A stretch of 64,000 bases of DNA from Tipula vernalis (GCA_958295665.1 OY282560.1:95519930-95583929); one strand, 5' to 3'; positions 32,686 to 42,454 are shown, numbered from the stretch's first letter. Numbers and translations are program-made. Notes: generated from the sequence alone by a model not told the origin.

Positions 32686-33889
32686 TGTTAGATTTTTCAA
32701 TATTATTTCACTTGATATACATAAAATAAAAAAACAAGAACGCTATACTTTTTAATAATTTTATTATTTCACGTTTTTATATCTCTCGACTGTTCTCTTT
32801 ACTTTAGGGCTCGTCACGAGCATTTCGTATTTGCGTATTTTGTAATTTCGTAAATTTGACGTCTCTTCTGATTGGTTTAAATTATTTCCCCTAAATAGCA
32901 AGAAACGTCAAAAATAAACAAGCTCACAGGCTATTTATTTTCGTAATTTCTTCAGCATATATGGTTATTGCTGGATTTAAAATTTTTTCTGTGATTACTA
33001 GTGATTTTTTTGAGTAAATTAAATTAATTTATTGTTTATATGTACTTAAATTTACTGTTGATTGCCTTCAGTGTTGTTTTTTTGGTGTGAATTATAAATT
33101 ACATGAAAATGAGCTGTAGACAATCTGGGCCATTTCCCAAAATTTATTTCTATTTATTAAAAACCACATTTAATCACAATAAATACGTTATTTAACAGCT
33201 AAACTGTGTTAGATTTAACTGAGTGTTAAGGAAAAACACTACATAGTTTACATGAAACTATCTTAAAACGTACGAAACTAATCTAATTTTAATAAATAAA
33301 TAAATCCAAGAAAAACTCAAAATACGAAATATCCTACCTAAATATTACGAATTTTCTATTTACATATTTGCGTTTTTTTTATATATACTTGATTTTCTCA
33401 AAACAATATACCGGCTTAGCGTAGTCGGAAGACATTTCAATTAAATTTTTAATATCATTTAATAAATATTTATAGTAATCACAACAAAAAATTGTATTTG
33501 TATCTCTTCATTCAAAATATAGTTTGTTTTTCAACAAAGCATATAGGGAATTTGTCTAGTTTCAATCTATAATTTTAAAATTTTAACTCATACTGAAAAA
33601 CATTCTTACGAAAATATTTACGCAAATAAATAGCCCGTGACCGTGTTTATTTTTGACGTTTCTTGCTTATTTAGGAGAAATAATTTAGACCAATCAGAAG
33701 AGACGTCAAATTTACGAAATACGAAATACGCAAATACGAAATGCTCGTGACGAGCCCTTTTATTTTTCTCGACTGTCTTGTTATACATCAAAAATAATAC
33801 ATAACCCAAAAAACCAATTAGTACATTTTCTTCATGACTTTTTACTTTTGTTTCAGGGCTGAGTACCGGATAAAAATTATATTCCAACA
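32686..33889 (-). repeat. copia 5' LTR, split by a DNA transposon
   Basis: Outer part 33759-33889 and inner part 32686-32805 together equal the 248-bp 3' LTR plus the short target duplication created by the 953-bp insertion. In minus orientation the insertion separates the outer and inner parts of the 5' LTR and would be expected to disturb transcription of the element. Confidence 0.9.
32806..33758. mobile_element. non-autonomous DNA transposon with about 137-bp terminal inverted repeats
   Basis: Ends AGGGCTCGTCACGAGC ... GCTCGTGACGAGCCCT. The inverted repeats match for about 137 bp with few differences (both contain GTAAATTTGACGTCTCTTCT and AAGAAACGTCAAAAATAAAC). The uninterrupted copy of the copia LTR shows the empty site ACTTTATTTTTC, giving a target duplication of TTT (or TTTA, one base ambiguous). 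The middle 680 bp have no transposase frame. The superfamily is not identified; a 3-bp duplication would allow PIF/Harbinger. Confidence 0.88.
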
Positions 33890-33894
33890 GCGCC

Positions 33895-34746
33895 GTGGTC
33901 GCGATTGCACGTCGATTTCGCTGGTCTAGTCAACAGCTTCTGGTATTCTGTCATCATCGACGCCTTTTCAAATTGGCCAGAAGTCTACAAGATGCAGAGC
34001 ACGACGTCCTAGCAGACAACAGATAAGCTCGAAGAAGCCTTCGCAAGACACGGCGATTGCAAAACAATCGTTTCTGACAACGGACCGCAATTCAAATCGG
34101 AACAATTTAAGCAATTCTGCGCAGAAAGAGGAATGAAGCATATCACCACAGCGCCTTATCTCAACAGCGGTTCGCGCGGACGCTGAAACAGGGACTCAAG
34201 AAGCTTGAGAAGGATGGAAACGCTAATGAAGTCTTGCGAAAGTTCCTTAAGCACTACCGTTTCACACCGTCATACAACCTTGGATCGAAATCGCCGCGAA
34301 GCTCGACTTGCTCATGCCAACTACAAAAGCTATAGTAGAACGAAACCACAAGATGGAACAGCAGTTCAACACTCACCACGGTGATAAGGAAAAGACGTTT
34401 GAGATCGGCGACAAAGTTTTCGTTAAAACCCACTTAAGCAACCACCAGTGGCGCTGGGTTTCAGGAGAAGTCGTGTGTAAAATGGGACCGATCAATTACA
34501 AGGTGCAAACCGATATACGAGAGATCGTTGCTCATGCAAATCAGCTAAAAAAACGCTACACGTATCTCGACGATGGCCACAACGTTCTTCTGGACAGTTT
34601 TGATATCAGGTCTCAGGAAAGCAAGAGATTGAGCCCGAAATCATCCCAGAACCCGAGGAGGAGAAAGAGGAAGTACAAGAAGATGACTCATTGCAAGACT
34701 CACTGGACGATCAACAAGAAGACTTGCCAGCGCTCCAGGAGCAAGT
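33895..34746 (+). pseudogene. gypsy integrase core (distal) and Pol C-terminus
   Basis: This resumes the gypsy frame after the copia insertion: WSRLHVDFAG (first Asp), VIIDAFSNWPEVYKM, a stop at about 34009, then TIVSDNGPQFKSEQFKQFC (second Asp). The third catalytic block is damaged: PYLNSG is followed by a deletion and frameshift, and RFARTLKQGLKKLEKDG continues in another frame, so the essential Glu is missing. The last frame (34308-34746) carries ETFEIGDKVFVK-like GDKVFVKTHLSN and RWVSGEVVCKMGPINYKVQT, the usual gypsy Pol tail domain. Confidence 0.88.
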
Positions 34747-34787
34747 TTGGTGTATCATTTATCAGAACCATCTCCAGGATCACAACA
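34747..34787 (+). repeat. 3' LTR remnant of the gypsy element
   Basis: Only the last 41 bp of the LTR remain (TTGGTGTATCATTTATC, then AGAACCATCTCCAGGATC and ACAACA), with a 5-nt deletion relative to the 5' LTR. The outer target duplication is intact, so the LTR was deleted internally after insertion. Confidence 0.85.
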
Positions 34788-34905
34788 TTAACAACAATAA
34801 AAACTAAATAGTTTGTTTACATAAAAGAAAGTGCAACAATATATTATTCGTAAGGACCAAAAAAAACCGTCCCTCTCCAACTGCACGCTTGAAATAGAAA
34901 ACTAT

Positions 34906-35338
34906 GGACGCGTTCGAAGTTTGTGATAATTATTCCAGCTGTAATAATTATGACATTTTGTATGCAACCAAATTATCACAGCCATTACTGTTGCAAATTT
35001 GACACTTTTGTAATAATATTCATAAACAAAAGCGCGCAATACAAAATGACATTTCTCATAAATGCGACGAAAGAAATTTTTGCAATCCGGTAATTAAAAA
35101 TGGTTTTTATAATCCAAAATTGAAATTATTTACAATTATTATCAATCTGGTAGGTAAAAATTGTGTTTACAGTTCAAAATTGGAATTGTTTACAACAATT
35201 TCGAACGTCAAATTAGCAGCTACCTCAGTTTAAAAATTTTCCTCTAGGTGGAATCTGTGATGCTCCAATCGTCAATTACAAAATATGGAAGAAAAAATTA
35301 TTTCACTTCTGTCAAAATTATTACAAACTTCGTACACA
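34906..35338. repeat. MITE copy B, inverted relative to copy A
   Basis: Starts GGACGCGTTCGAAGTTTGTG and ends TTATTACAAACTTCGTACAC. Its left 120 bp match the inverse complement of the right end of copy A (ATTCCAGCTGTAATAATTAT block and the ATAAACAAAAGCGCGCAATA block), and its right end matches the inverse complement of copy A's left end. It is longer than copy A (433 vs 281 bp), with an extra middle section that includes an internal near-duplicate (TTACAGTTCAAAATTGGAAT type). No ORF. Confidence 0.8.
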
Positions 35339-35829
35339 TGGGAAAAAATGTTGTTTCTTCTCTATAGTCTTATAACTCTATGCTAATTATGTTTTGTCTA
35401 AAATCACGTTTGTCAAATAAAAGGTAAAAAACGTAAAAAAAATCAAAGAAGGCCCAACTAAAGTAAAAAAATAATATTTAACCTGAAAAAAGCCGATAAA
35501 TTGTGAAAGCACTTACCAAAATTTTAATTGAGTGCCAAGAATATAAAAGAAATTTCTAAAATACGATAGGTAAGGATAATTAGAATTCTCTTTCTGAATG
35601 TAAATACATGACGCAATTTCTCTGTTGTTTTATCATACCCACATTTTTCGAGTAGGTAATTCGTCGAAAAAATTGTTTCGGTATTTTGTGATAAATTTGT
35701 TTGTGATTTAATTTGAAATATAATTTAAAAGTTAAGTAAACTAGAATTTTACGAAAACACAGCCTTTTACTTAATTCTAATGATAACTCTGTCTTTTTTT
35801 TCCTTTGTCTCTCTCAACTAGACCTTAAA
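35339..35829 (+). promoter_or_regulatory. 5' leader of PITRM1 with UTR intron
   Basis: A donor GATAG|GTAAGG at 35570 and an acceptor with a strong pyrimidine tract (TTTCCTTTGTCTCTCTCAACTAG) at 35820-35821 define a probable 252-nt intron. The leader resumes with ACCTTAAA just before the ATG at 35830. The transcription start is not identifiable. Confidence 0.65.
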
Positions 35830-38800
35830 ATGTTTAACCAAATTCTAAGATATACAAACATTTCGAGAAATCTACAGAAAATACGATTAACTCAAAGATA
35901 CTCAAGCACGCAGGTTGAACGAGCAAAACCAGTTACACCGCTTATCTTAGACCTTAACCAGGCTAATAAGTTTTCACCCGGGCGTGTTTACGATGGGTTC
36001 CGTTGCACTCAAGCTGAATATATCAAAGACTTCAATATGACAGCGTACACATTTACACATGAAACTGTTGGCACCGAATATCTACATATCGATCGAAACG
36101 ATTCAAATAACGTATTCTCAATAAACTTCCGAACAACACCTTTCGATTCAACTGGTATACCTCATATATTGGAACATACTGTGCTCTGCGGATCAGATAA
36201 ATTTCCAGTACGAGATCCATTTTTCAAGATGATAAATAGAAGCTTAGCTACTTTTATGAATGCCATGACAGCTCAAGATTGTACTTTTTATCCGTTTTCT
36301 TCTATGAACGAAGTAGACTATAGAAATTTACAAAAAATATATTTAGATGCTGTATTTCGCCCGAATTTAAGATATATTGACTTTTTACAAGAAGGTTGGA
36401 GATTGGAGCATACGAAATTAACTGACAGGAAATCGGATTATGTTCTCAAAGGTGTTGTATATAATGAAATGAAAGGGGCTTTTTCAGAAAATAATAGCGT
36501 GTTTGGCCAAAAATTCCTGAATAAAATATTACCAGATCATACTTATGGACATGTCTCTGGTGGCGATCCTTTAGAAATACCAAACTTAACTCATACAAAT
36601 TTAGTCGAATTTCATGAAAGATACTATCATCCCAGCAATTGTCGAATTTTCAGTTATGGAAACAACCGACTAGAACCAACCCTCAAATATATCAATGAAA
36701 CTTACATGAAAGATTTTATTAAGATTGACACGGCTTATAGTAAGATTCCGGCACATGATCGATGGACTGAACCAAAGTCTTATAAAATTGTTAGTCGATT
36801 TGATACTATGGGCGCTCCTATGGAAAAGCAAAATCAAATTGCTATTGGTTATTTAATGTCTGATATAACAAATATTTATGAATCTTTTGTCATGTCTGTT
36901 ATAACCGAATTATTAGTTCGTGGCCCAAATTCGTATTTCTATAAGAGTTTAATCGAACCAAATATATCTGGCGGCTATAATCAACACACTGGATTCGATA
37001 ATCAAATTAAGGATACATTATTTATAGTCGGTCTACAGGACTTGCTGGTCGATGACTTTGAAAAGGTTGAACGAGTATTTGATGAAACCATCGACCGCGT
37101 AATTGAAAATGGCTTTGATAAAAATCATATTGAAAGTGTTCTGTACAATTACGAATTACAATTGAAACATCAAACACCAAAGTTTGGTTTAGGACTATTG
37201 ATGAATTTAACACCGCTCTGGAATCATGAAGGTAATGTCATTTCAGCTATGAATGTTACCGATTTAATTCATAAACTTCGAACGAGACTGGCTCAAAATC
37301 CCAAATATTTGCAAGATAAGGTTGCGTTATACTTTAGAAAAAATAAACATCGCATGACGATGAGCATGAGACCGGATCCTGAATATGAAAATAATTTTAT
37401 TAACTTGGAAAATGAACTACTAAAGCGCAAGGTGGCTGAACTCACTGAAGATGATAAAGATAAAGTGTATCGTGACGGGATTGTTTTATCAGATGTCCAA
37501 AAAGCCACTGAAAATATAGAAGTGTTACCGTGCTTAAAACTCGAAGATATTCCTAAAGATGTCGAGAAAATAAATGTATTTGAAGAGAAATTGGATGAAA
37601 TCTCATTGCAGTATTGTATCACGAATACAAATGATGTTGCTTACTTCCGTGGCATTTTTGATGCATCGTCACTTGAGCCAAATCAAAAATTGTTACTTCC
37701 ATTGTTTACAGCGGTTATAAATCAATTTGGTACAAAAACCTCTTCGTATCGGGATTTTGATCAAGCGGTTCAATCGAAAACTTCAGGAATCAATTTTTCG
37801 CTTAATATTGTCGAAAATTTAACGAATAACGAACAGTACGAAATTGGAGTACAATTCGGTTCGTATTCTCTGTCTCAGAATATCGAAGCTATGTTTGAAT
37901 TGATTCAAGATTTGTTATTAAATCACAATTTGAAGGATGTTAAACGTTTTGAAATGTTACTTGAAAATTATATCTCATCACTTGCCTGTGGTATTATCGA
38001 TTCTGGCCATATATATGCAATGCAATGTTCTAGTAGTCTAGTGACGGAATCGGCTCAATTAAAAGAAGCGCTTTCGGGCATAGCACATATCAATTTCATG
38101 AAAAATCTTATAAAAACTACAGTACCTGAAGACATTTTATCAGAACTTCGGAAGATCGGTAAAGTATTATTCGATAAATCAAATTTGAGGGCCGCAATTA
38201 ATGTCGACGATTCACAGTTAGAAAATATTGAAAAATCATATTCCAAATTTGTAAAAAGTCTTCCTAACATTCGAGGAACGGTTCAATCTAGTCGTATTTG
38301 GAATCCATCAGCCCAACTAAAATCATCAAATGTACAACACATAATGAATATTCCAGTAAATTATTGTGCTAAATCAATATTTACAGTACCGTATCAGCAT
38401 AAAGATCATGCCCCGTTAAAGATTTTAGCAAAAATTTTATCCGCAAAATATTTATTACCAGTAGTTCGGGAACAAAACGGAGCATATGGTTCTGGTGCGA
38501 AAATCGGTTTTGATGGAATTTTCAGTTTCTTTTCGTATCGTGACCCAAACTCAATTAAAACGTTAGACACGTTTGATAATTCGGCGAAATGGTTTGATGA
38601 AAAATTGGAAAAAGACGAAATCTCCGACCAAATGTTATTTGAATCAAAATTGGGTGTTTTGCAGCAAATTGATGTTCCAGTTGGTCCAGGCGACAAGGGT
38701 ATGGATAAGTTCAAATATGGCCTAACGCAGGAAGATTTAGCGAAATATCGAAATCATGTATTATCAGTGACAAAGGAAGAACTCAAACAAGTGAATGATA

Positions 38801-38901
38801 AATACCTCAAAGACATAAATCTAACAACTGGTAGAAGTGTGTTAGGACCGGCAAATGTAGAACTTAAATCAAAAGACTGGATTATAAATAATGTTGAGTA
38901 G
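35830..38901 (+). CDS. PITRM1: presequence protease, mitochondrial (PreP/PITRM1), M16C zinc metallopeptidase
   Basis: A 1023-residue single-exon protein, the usual family length. PreP degrades cleaved mitochondrial targeting peptides and other short unstructured peptides in the matrix. Seen: an arginine-rich, acid-poor N-terminus (about residues 1-30) fitting a mitochondrial targeting signal; the inverted zinc motif HILEH at 112-116 within PHILEHTVLCGSDKFPVRDPFF; and the third ligand Glu213 in VVYNEMKGAFSE, 97 residues after the second His as in the human enzyme. Further blocks are GGDPLEIPNLTH, HERYYHPSNCR, LMNLTPLWNHEG, and near the C-terminus REQNGAYGSGA, which belongs to the second half that closes the chamber. 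No frame breaks; it looks functional. Confidence 0.97.
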   Translation: MFNQILRYTNISRNLQKIRLTQRYSSTQVERAKPVTPLILDLNQANKFSPGRVYDGFRCTQAEYIKDFNMTAYTFTHETVGTEYLHIDRNDSNNVFSINFRTTPFDSTGIPHILEHTVLCGSDKFPVRDPFFKMINRSLATFMNAMTAQDCTFYPFSSMNEVDYRNLQKIYLDAVFRPNLRYIDFLQEGWRLEHTKLTDRKSDYVLKGVVYNEMKGAFSENNSVFGQKFLNKILPDHTYGHVSGGDPLEIPNLTHTNLVEFHERYYHPSNCRIFSYGNNRLEPTLKYINETYMKDFIKIDTAYSKIPAHDRWTEPKSYKIVSRFDTMGAPMEKQNQIAIGYLMSDITNIYESFVMSVITELLVRGPNSYFYKSLIEPNISGGYNQHTGFDNQIKDTLFIVGLQDLLVDDFEKVERVFDETIDRVIENGFDKNHIESVLYNYELQLKHQTPKFGLGLLMNLTPLWNHEGNVISAMNVTDLIHKLRTRLAQNPKYLQDKVALYFRKNKHRMTMSMRPDPEYENNFINLENELLKRKVAELTEDDKDKVYRDGIVLSDVQKATENIEVLPCLKLEDIPKDVEKINVFEEKLDEISLQYCITNTNDVAYFRGIFDASSLEPNQKLLLPLFTAVINQFGTKTSSYRDFDQAVQSKTSGINFSLNIVENLTNNEQYEIGVQFGSYSLSQNIEAMFELIQDLLLNHNLKDVKRFEMLLENYISSLACGIIDSGHIYAMQCSSSLVTESAQLKEALSGIAHINFMKNLIKTTVPEDILSELRKIGKVLFDKSNLRAAINVDDSQLENIEKSYSKFVKSLPNIRGTVQSSRIWNPSAQLKSSNVQHIMNIPVNYCAKSIFTVPYQHKDHAPLKILAKILSAKYLLPVVREQNGAYGSGAKIGFDGIFSFFSYRDPNSIKTLDTFDNSAKWFDEKLEKDEISDQMLFESKLGVLQQIDVPVGPGDKGMDKFKYGLTQEDLAKYRNHVLSVTKEELKQVNDKYLKDINLTTGRSVLGPANVELKSKDWIINNVE

Positions 38902-39224
38902 AAATTACAAAATTTCACTTCGACTCCGTGTGTTTTGTGTTCAATTATAGAATTATTTCAAAATTATTATTAACTCGCATAGATTGTGATGCATTTTTAT
39001 TAATTATTAATTAAAGTTATTATATGTTAATATCCAATATTATGTTAATGCGTATTTTTAGTTTAACAAAAATTGAGAATTAAAAATATGTTTTTCTTAA
39101 ATATAAAAAAAAAAATTGAATTTTCTTTAAACCGTCTTCAATATGGCGATTTAATCGAAACAAGGCTTTGATGAAATTCTAAACTTTTTAATCCATATTA
39201 AAAATATTCAATCCAATTCCAGAA
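38902..39224. other. spacer between PITRM1 and METTL25-like gene
   Basis: About 320 nt holding the 3' UTR of PITRM1 and the leader of the next gene. A pyrimidine-rich segment ending TTCCAG two bases before the ATG at 39225 could be a 5' UTR splice acceptor. Confidence 0.4.
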
Positions 39225-40580
39225 ATGACCGTACCACCATCTTACACATCTTCAACTGAATATTTAGCGGATGCATTAAGCTTTCTACAAGCATATAGTT
39301 GGATTTATCGAGAAGCAAATACACGTTACATAAAATCAAATATCCTTGAAGAAATTCCAAAATCTTGGTTTGAGCAAATTGCCTCCTTATCAAACGATGA
39401 ATTTAATCAGCTGCCATTCGGATTTATAAAATCCGATTGGTCAAATGATTTAAAAAAGTTTTTCGTAAAAATAGATCAACTTAAACCTAACTATTCGAAT
39501 AACGAGCAATTTCGACTAGAATTCTATAGGCAAAAAAATAACGCAAAAGGTATAAACCCAAAGAAATTACACGAGATCACTAATTTATCGCAAATGATTT
39601 TAGATATTGGAAGAGCACAGAATGTTAATCATTTTATAGATGTCGGATGTGGTTTAGGATATTTAACCCAGTTTTTATTTGAAAATGATGATCGAATTAA
39701 AATCTTTGGTATTGAATCGGACAGCGATCGAGTTCAAACGGCAAAGACGCGACAAGAAAAGTACTATAAAAACTCAATGACAAATATAAATTTTGCCGAA
39801 CACTTTGTCGATAATAAGTCTCGATATTATATTGAGAAGATCATCGAGGAAGCCGACCAAAATCGTTTTGGTTTAATTGGAATGCATGCATGTGGTGATC
39901 TAACAATTAGTAGCATAAAATTATTTCATGAAATAGAAAATTTGAAAATAATTATCATAATGCCTTGTTGCTATCATAAGATGGCTGTTGAATTTGATGG
40001 TAGTAATACGTTCACTAATATTCCACTCAGTCATACACTAAAAAATGAATTAACGAAAATCAATAAAAATTTAGTAATTAATCGACCATTTTTGCGATTA
40101 GCTTCACAACAATCGGCATCAAAATGGAAATCACAGACACAAGAAGCGCACGAAATTCATGGTCGAAATATGTTTGAACGAGCCGTAATTGAGTGTGCTT
40201 TAAATGAGTCCGAGAAAGTTGTAAAAATTAATAAAACCGTTATTTCGGGTCACACTACATTCGAAAGTTTATCACAACGATACAGCATCATAAACGAGAA
40301 AAATCAAAGAATAAATTGGAATATCATACACGCAGATAAAATTAATCAAGTTCTAGAAAATTATTCAGATGGTTTGATGCAAAGTGAAATTTTAACATGT
40401 TTGCAAACATGCATACAATCGATTTGCGAGAATATAGTTCTATTGGATAAAGTCTGGTATATACAGGAAATTGCTGTGGAACAATTGCGGAGTCAGAATA
40501 TCGAATTTTATACCAAAAAAATTGTATCCGATGATTTGTCGCCAAGGTGTTATGCATTAATCGGAATAAAAAACAATTAG
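39225..40580 (+). CDS. METTL25: METTL25-family methyltransferase-like protein
   Basis: A 451-residue single-exon protein. The family (METTL25 and METTL25B/RRNAD1) has a Rossmann-fold methyltransferase-like domain; its substrate is not established. Seen: the family block GINPKKLHEITNLSQMI just before the SAM-binding motif I FIDVGCGLGYLT (138-148), the acidic strand-2 position FGIESDSDRV, then GMHACGDLT (220-228) and IMPCCYHKM (246-254), the diagnostic motifs of the family. The C-terminal third is helical and divergent, ending RCYALIGIKNN. Poly(A) signals (AATAAA) follow within 10 nt of the stop. The choice between METTL25 and its paralogue is uncertain. Confidence 0.88.
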   Translation: MTVPPSYTSSTEYLADALSFLQAYSWIYREANTRYIKSNILEEIPKSWFEQIASLSNDEFNQLPFGFIKSDWSNDLKKFFVKIDQLKPNYSNNEQFRLEFYRQKNNAKGINPKKLHEITNLSQMILDIGRAQNVNHFIDVGCGLGYLTQFLFENDDRIKIFGIESDSDRVQTAKTRQEKYYKNSMTNINFAEHFVDNKSRYYIEKIIEEADQNRFGLIGMHACGDLTISSIKLFHEIENLKIIIIMPCCYHKMAVEFDGSNTFTNIPLSHTLKNELTKINKNLVINRPFLRLASQQSASKWKSQTQEAHEIHGRNMFERAVIECALNESEKVVKINKTVISGHTTFESLSQRYSIINEKNQRINWNIIHADKINQVLENYSDGLMQSEILTCLQTCIQSICENIVLLDKVWYIQEIAVEQLRSQNIEFYTKKIVSDDLSPRCYALIGIKNN

Positions 40581-40833
40581 ATAAATAAAAAAATGTTGGT
40601 TTTATAATAAAATTAAAATATTTTGTTTTATTTTCTATTTATTTATATTATTTGCAATAAAACATCTATAATTATTTAATTTATTAATTTTAATTTAAAT
40701 TAAGAAAATACTTTTTTATTTTTTAATCTTTAAGGAAAGTTGGTTGTTTTTCTTTTTAATTAAATTTAATTTGAATAACATGAATAAATAAATATTTATA
40801 TGGAATTTTTTTTGTATAATTTAGTTTTAGTTT

Positions 40834-41788
40834 TTATTCTTCATTTGAGTAGTTGGATGATGATTTTCTGAAATAAAAAGAAAAGATATGAATTAATGAA
40901 AAATTGCTTGGTTTGTGATGATAACACTACTAAAATGTTGATGCTACGCTATGTCACCTTAATAAGATAGTTTAGGGATTAAAGTTAAAAGAGCAATTTT
41001 TAACCTCTTTTTGTGTATAGTTGTTGATTAATTGAAAATGTTTATTAAAAATTAAAAAAACAAGACGAAACATTAAAGGCTACTTAGTCGTCGCATGGTT
41101 CAAAGATGAGAAAATTGATTTATGTTTTGTCCTTTCCAACATTTATGATATTTTTTTTTTGACAAGATTTAATTCTTAGCTAATCCAAAGGATTAGTTCT
41201 TATATTTTTTGGCTTGAGGATATAAAATATTTTTTATCTTTATATAATACAATTTTTGTAATTTTTGGTTTGATTGATTAAAATATGAAAATAAAGTGAA
41301 ACTTACTCATTATTGTCACAACGATAGAAATTACTATAACCAACATAAATACATGATAGTTTGTTGTTTTGTTCATTGAAAAAAACTGCTGATGTGGTAG
41401 ACGATGAAGGCTGTTGTTCTTCCAATGTCTCAGGATATAATTCTTGAGACCGTTTACCATATCTTGATCCTAGGAAAAATCGATCGTTTCGTGATACAAC
41501 AACGGGGGCTGATGATAAATCTTTATTGAACCGTTGTGATGATCGGCCGTATCGACTGCCTCCGAAAAATGGCCGTTTAATTTGGTGCAGGTATGCTTGG
41601 GAAATAAAATAAACACATATTAATCATATTTTAGAAACATTGTATGTATAATGTATCAACTTACGTCCATTTAATAGTTTGCCATTATCATACAATAAAT
41701 CGTCTTGATTATTTGTTGATTGGCATGTAATACATATCATTAAAGTACACGAGAAAAATATTACCAATAACCACGACAATGATGACAT
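40834..41788 (-). CDS. RYa: RYamide neuropeptide precursor (three coding exons)
   Basis: RYamides are secreted arthropod peptides that act on the RYamide G-protein-coupled receptor and have been tied to feeding and water balance. Exons (minus strand): 41788-41665, 41595-41307 and 40867-40834, all with GT/AG introns; total 447 nt, 148 residues. Exon 1 encodes a signal peptide, MSSLSWLLVIFFSCTLMICI. Exon 2 encodes two copies of the hallmark: KR-PFFGGSRY-GR and RNDRFFLGSRYGKR, where Gly is the amide donor and basic residues mark cleavage. The predicted peptides are PFFGGSRYamide and NDRFFLGSRYamide. A C-terminal cysteine pair (CIYVGYSNFYRC) follows, as in other insect RYamide precursors. The last exon adds only 34 nt (EKSSSNYSNEE, stop); without the last splice, a TAA overlapping the donor would end the protein one residue later. 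A good acceptor (CTCGATTTTAG, AG at 41824-41825) indicates a 5' UTR intron. Confidence 0.9.
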
Positions 41789-41825
41789 TTTTGCTAGATT
41801 TGATTCAATTATACGGTGTTCGTCT

Positions 41826-42454
41826 AAAATCGAGAAAAAAAAAATAAAATATTTATAAATTATTTTAACATTTATCATCATTTAACATTTTTTGAAGGTT
41901 TATTGATTATAAGTAAAACATGTTCGCGACCACGATTCATTGACCTGCATAATGCTAGATATTTGGATGTCTCAGGCACGTACATTACCAATGCTCCATT
42001 AAACTCATACAGTTCATACTATTCACTTGTGCCCTATAAAAACTATAATTATTAAATATTCATTAAATAATTATGTATAGTTGTAGTATTGTATTATCTG
42101 GTATTGTTGTTAAAAAAAATTGTTTCAAGCAAATGAAACTATATTATATTTTTAATTAATCTGTGTATGTATTTGCATGTTAATTTAATATTCATAACAT
42201 AGACTAAAAATATAATTTATAAATTTTTAATGTTAACGTTCTAACGTATAACCTACACAATATTTTTCCATGTTAATCAGGACAATTTAATTAATCATTT
42301 GCTTTTGAATGGATAAATATTTTTTTTTTAGCTGGGATTCAAACCAATTTTATATTTTTTATATGGATACATATTAAAAAAATGTTATTCATACGTGATA
42401 AAGCCTTTATCATAGATGCAATAAGCATCTAAGTCCGAAACAGTGTAAAGTATA
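41826..42454. other. upstream of RYamide gene, no feature recognised
   Basis: AT-rich DNA containing the 5' UTR intron and presumed promoter of the RYamide gene. No core promoter element can be assigned with confidence. Confidence 0.4.

Larger units (their letters stand above)
28458..33889 (-). mobile_element. Ty1/copia LTR retrotransposon, nearly intact
   Basis: The element is in minus orientation, flanked by GCGCC (28453-28457 and 33890-33894). Its LTRs are 248 bp (TGTTGGAATATAA ... AATCTAACA in the coding orientation) and appear identical to each other over every base I compared, once the DNA transposon in the 5' LTR is set aside. It has a copia-type primer-binding site (GGTTATGGGCCCAG, matching an internal part of initiator tRNA-Met as in Drosophila copia) and a polypurine tract AATTAAGGGAGGG before the 3' LTR. 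All domains (Gag knuckles, protease, integrase, RT, RNase H) are present with catalytic residues. The only coding lesion is a single frame change between integrase and RT. Confidence 0.95.
24764..34787 (+). mobile_element. gypsy LTR retrotransposon with three nested insertions
   Basis: A Ty3/gypsy element flanked by the 5-bp target duplication TTAAC (24759-24763 and 34788-34792). Order: 5' LTR, primer-binding site, gag, CCHC/protease, RT, RNase H, integrase, chromodomain-less tail, 3' LTR remnant. It is broken by a 168-bp solo LTR in the RT (26938-27105) and by a 5.4-kb copia element in the integrase linker (28458-33889), which itself holds a 953-bp DNA transposon. Removing these joins the gypsy frame exactly (WPIREAP|WSRLHVDFAG). 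Gag and pol have frameshifts and stops, most of the 3' LTR is deleted, and the third integrase acid is lost, so it is inactive. Confidence 0.93.
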
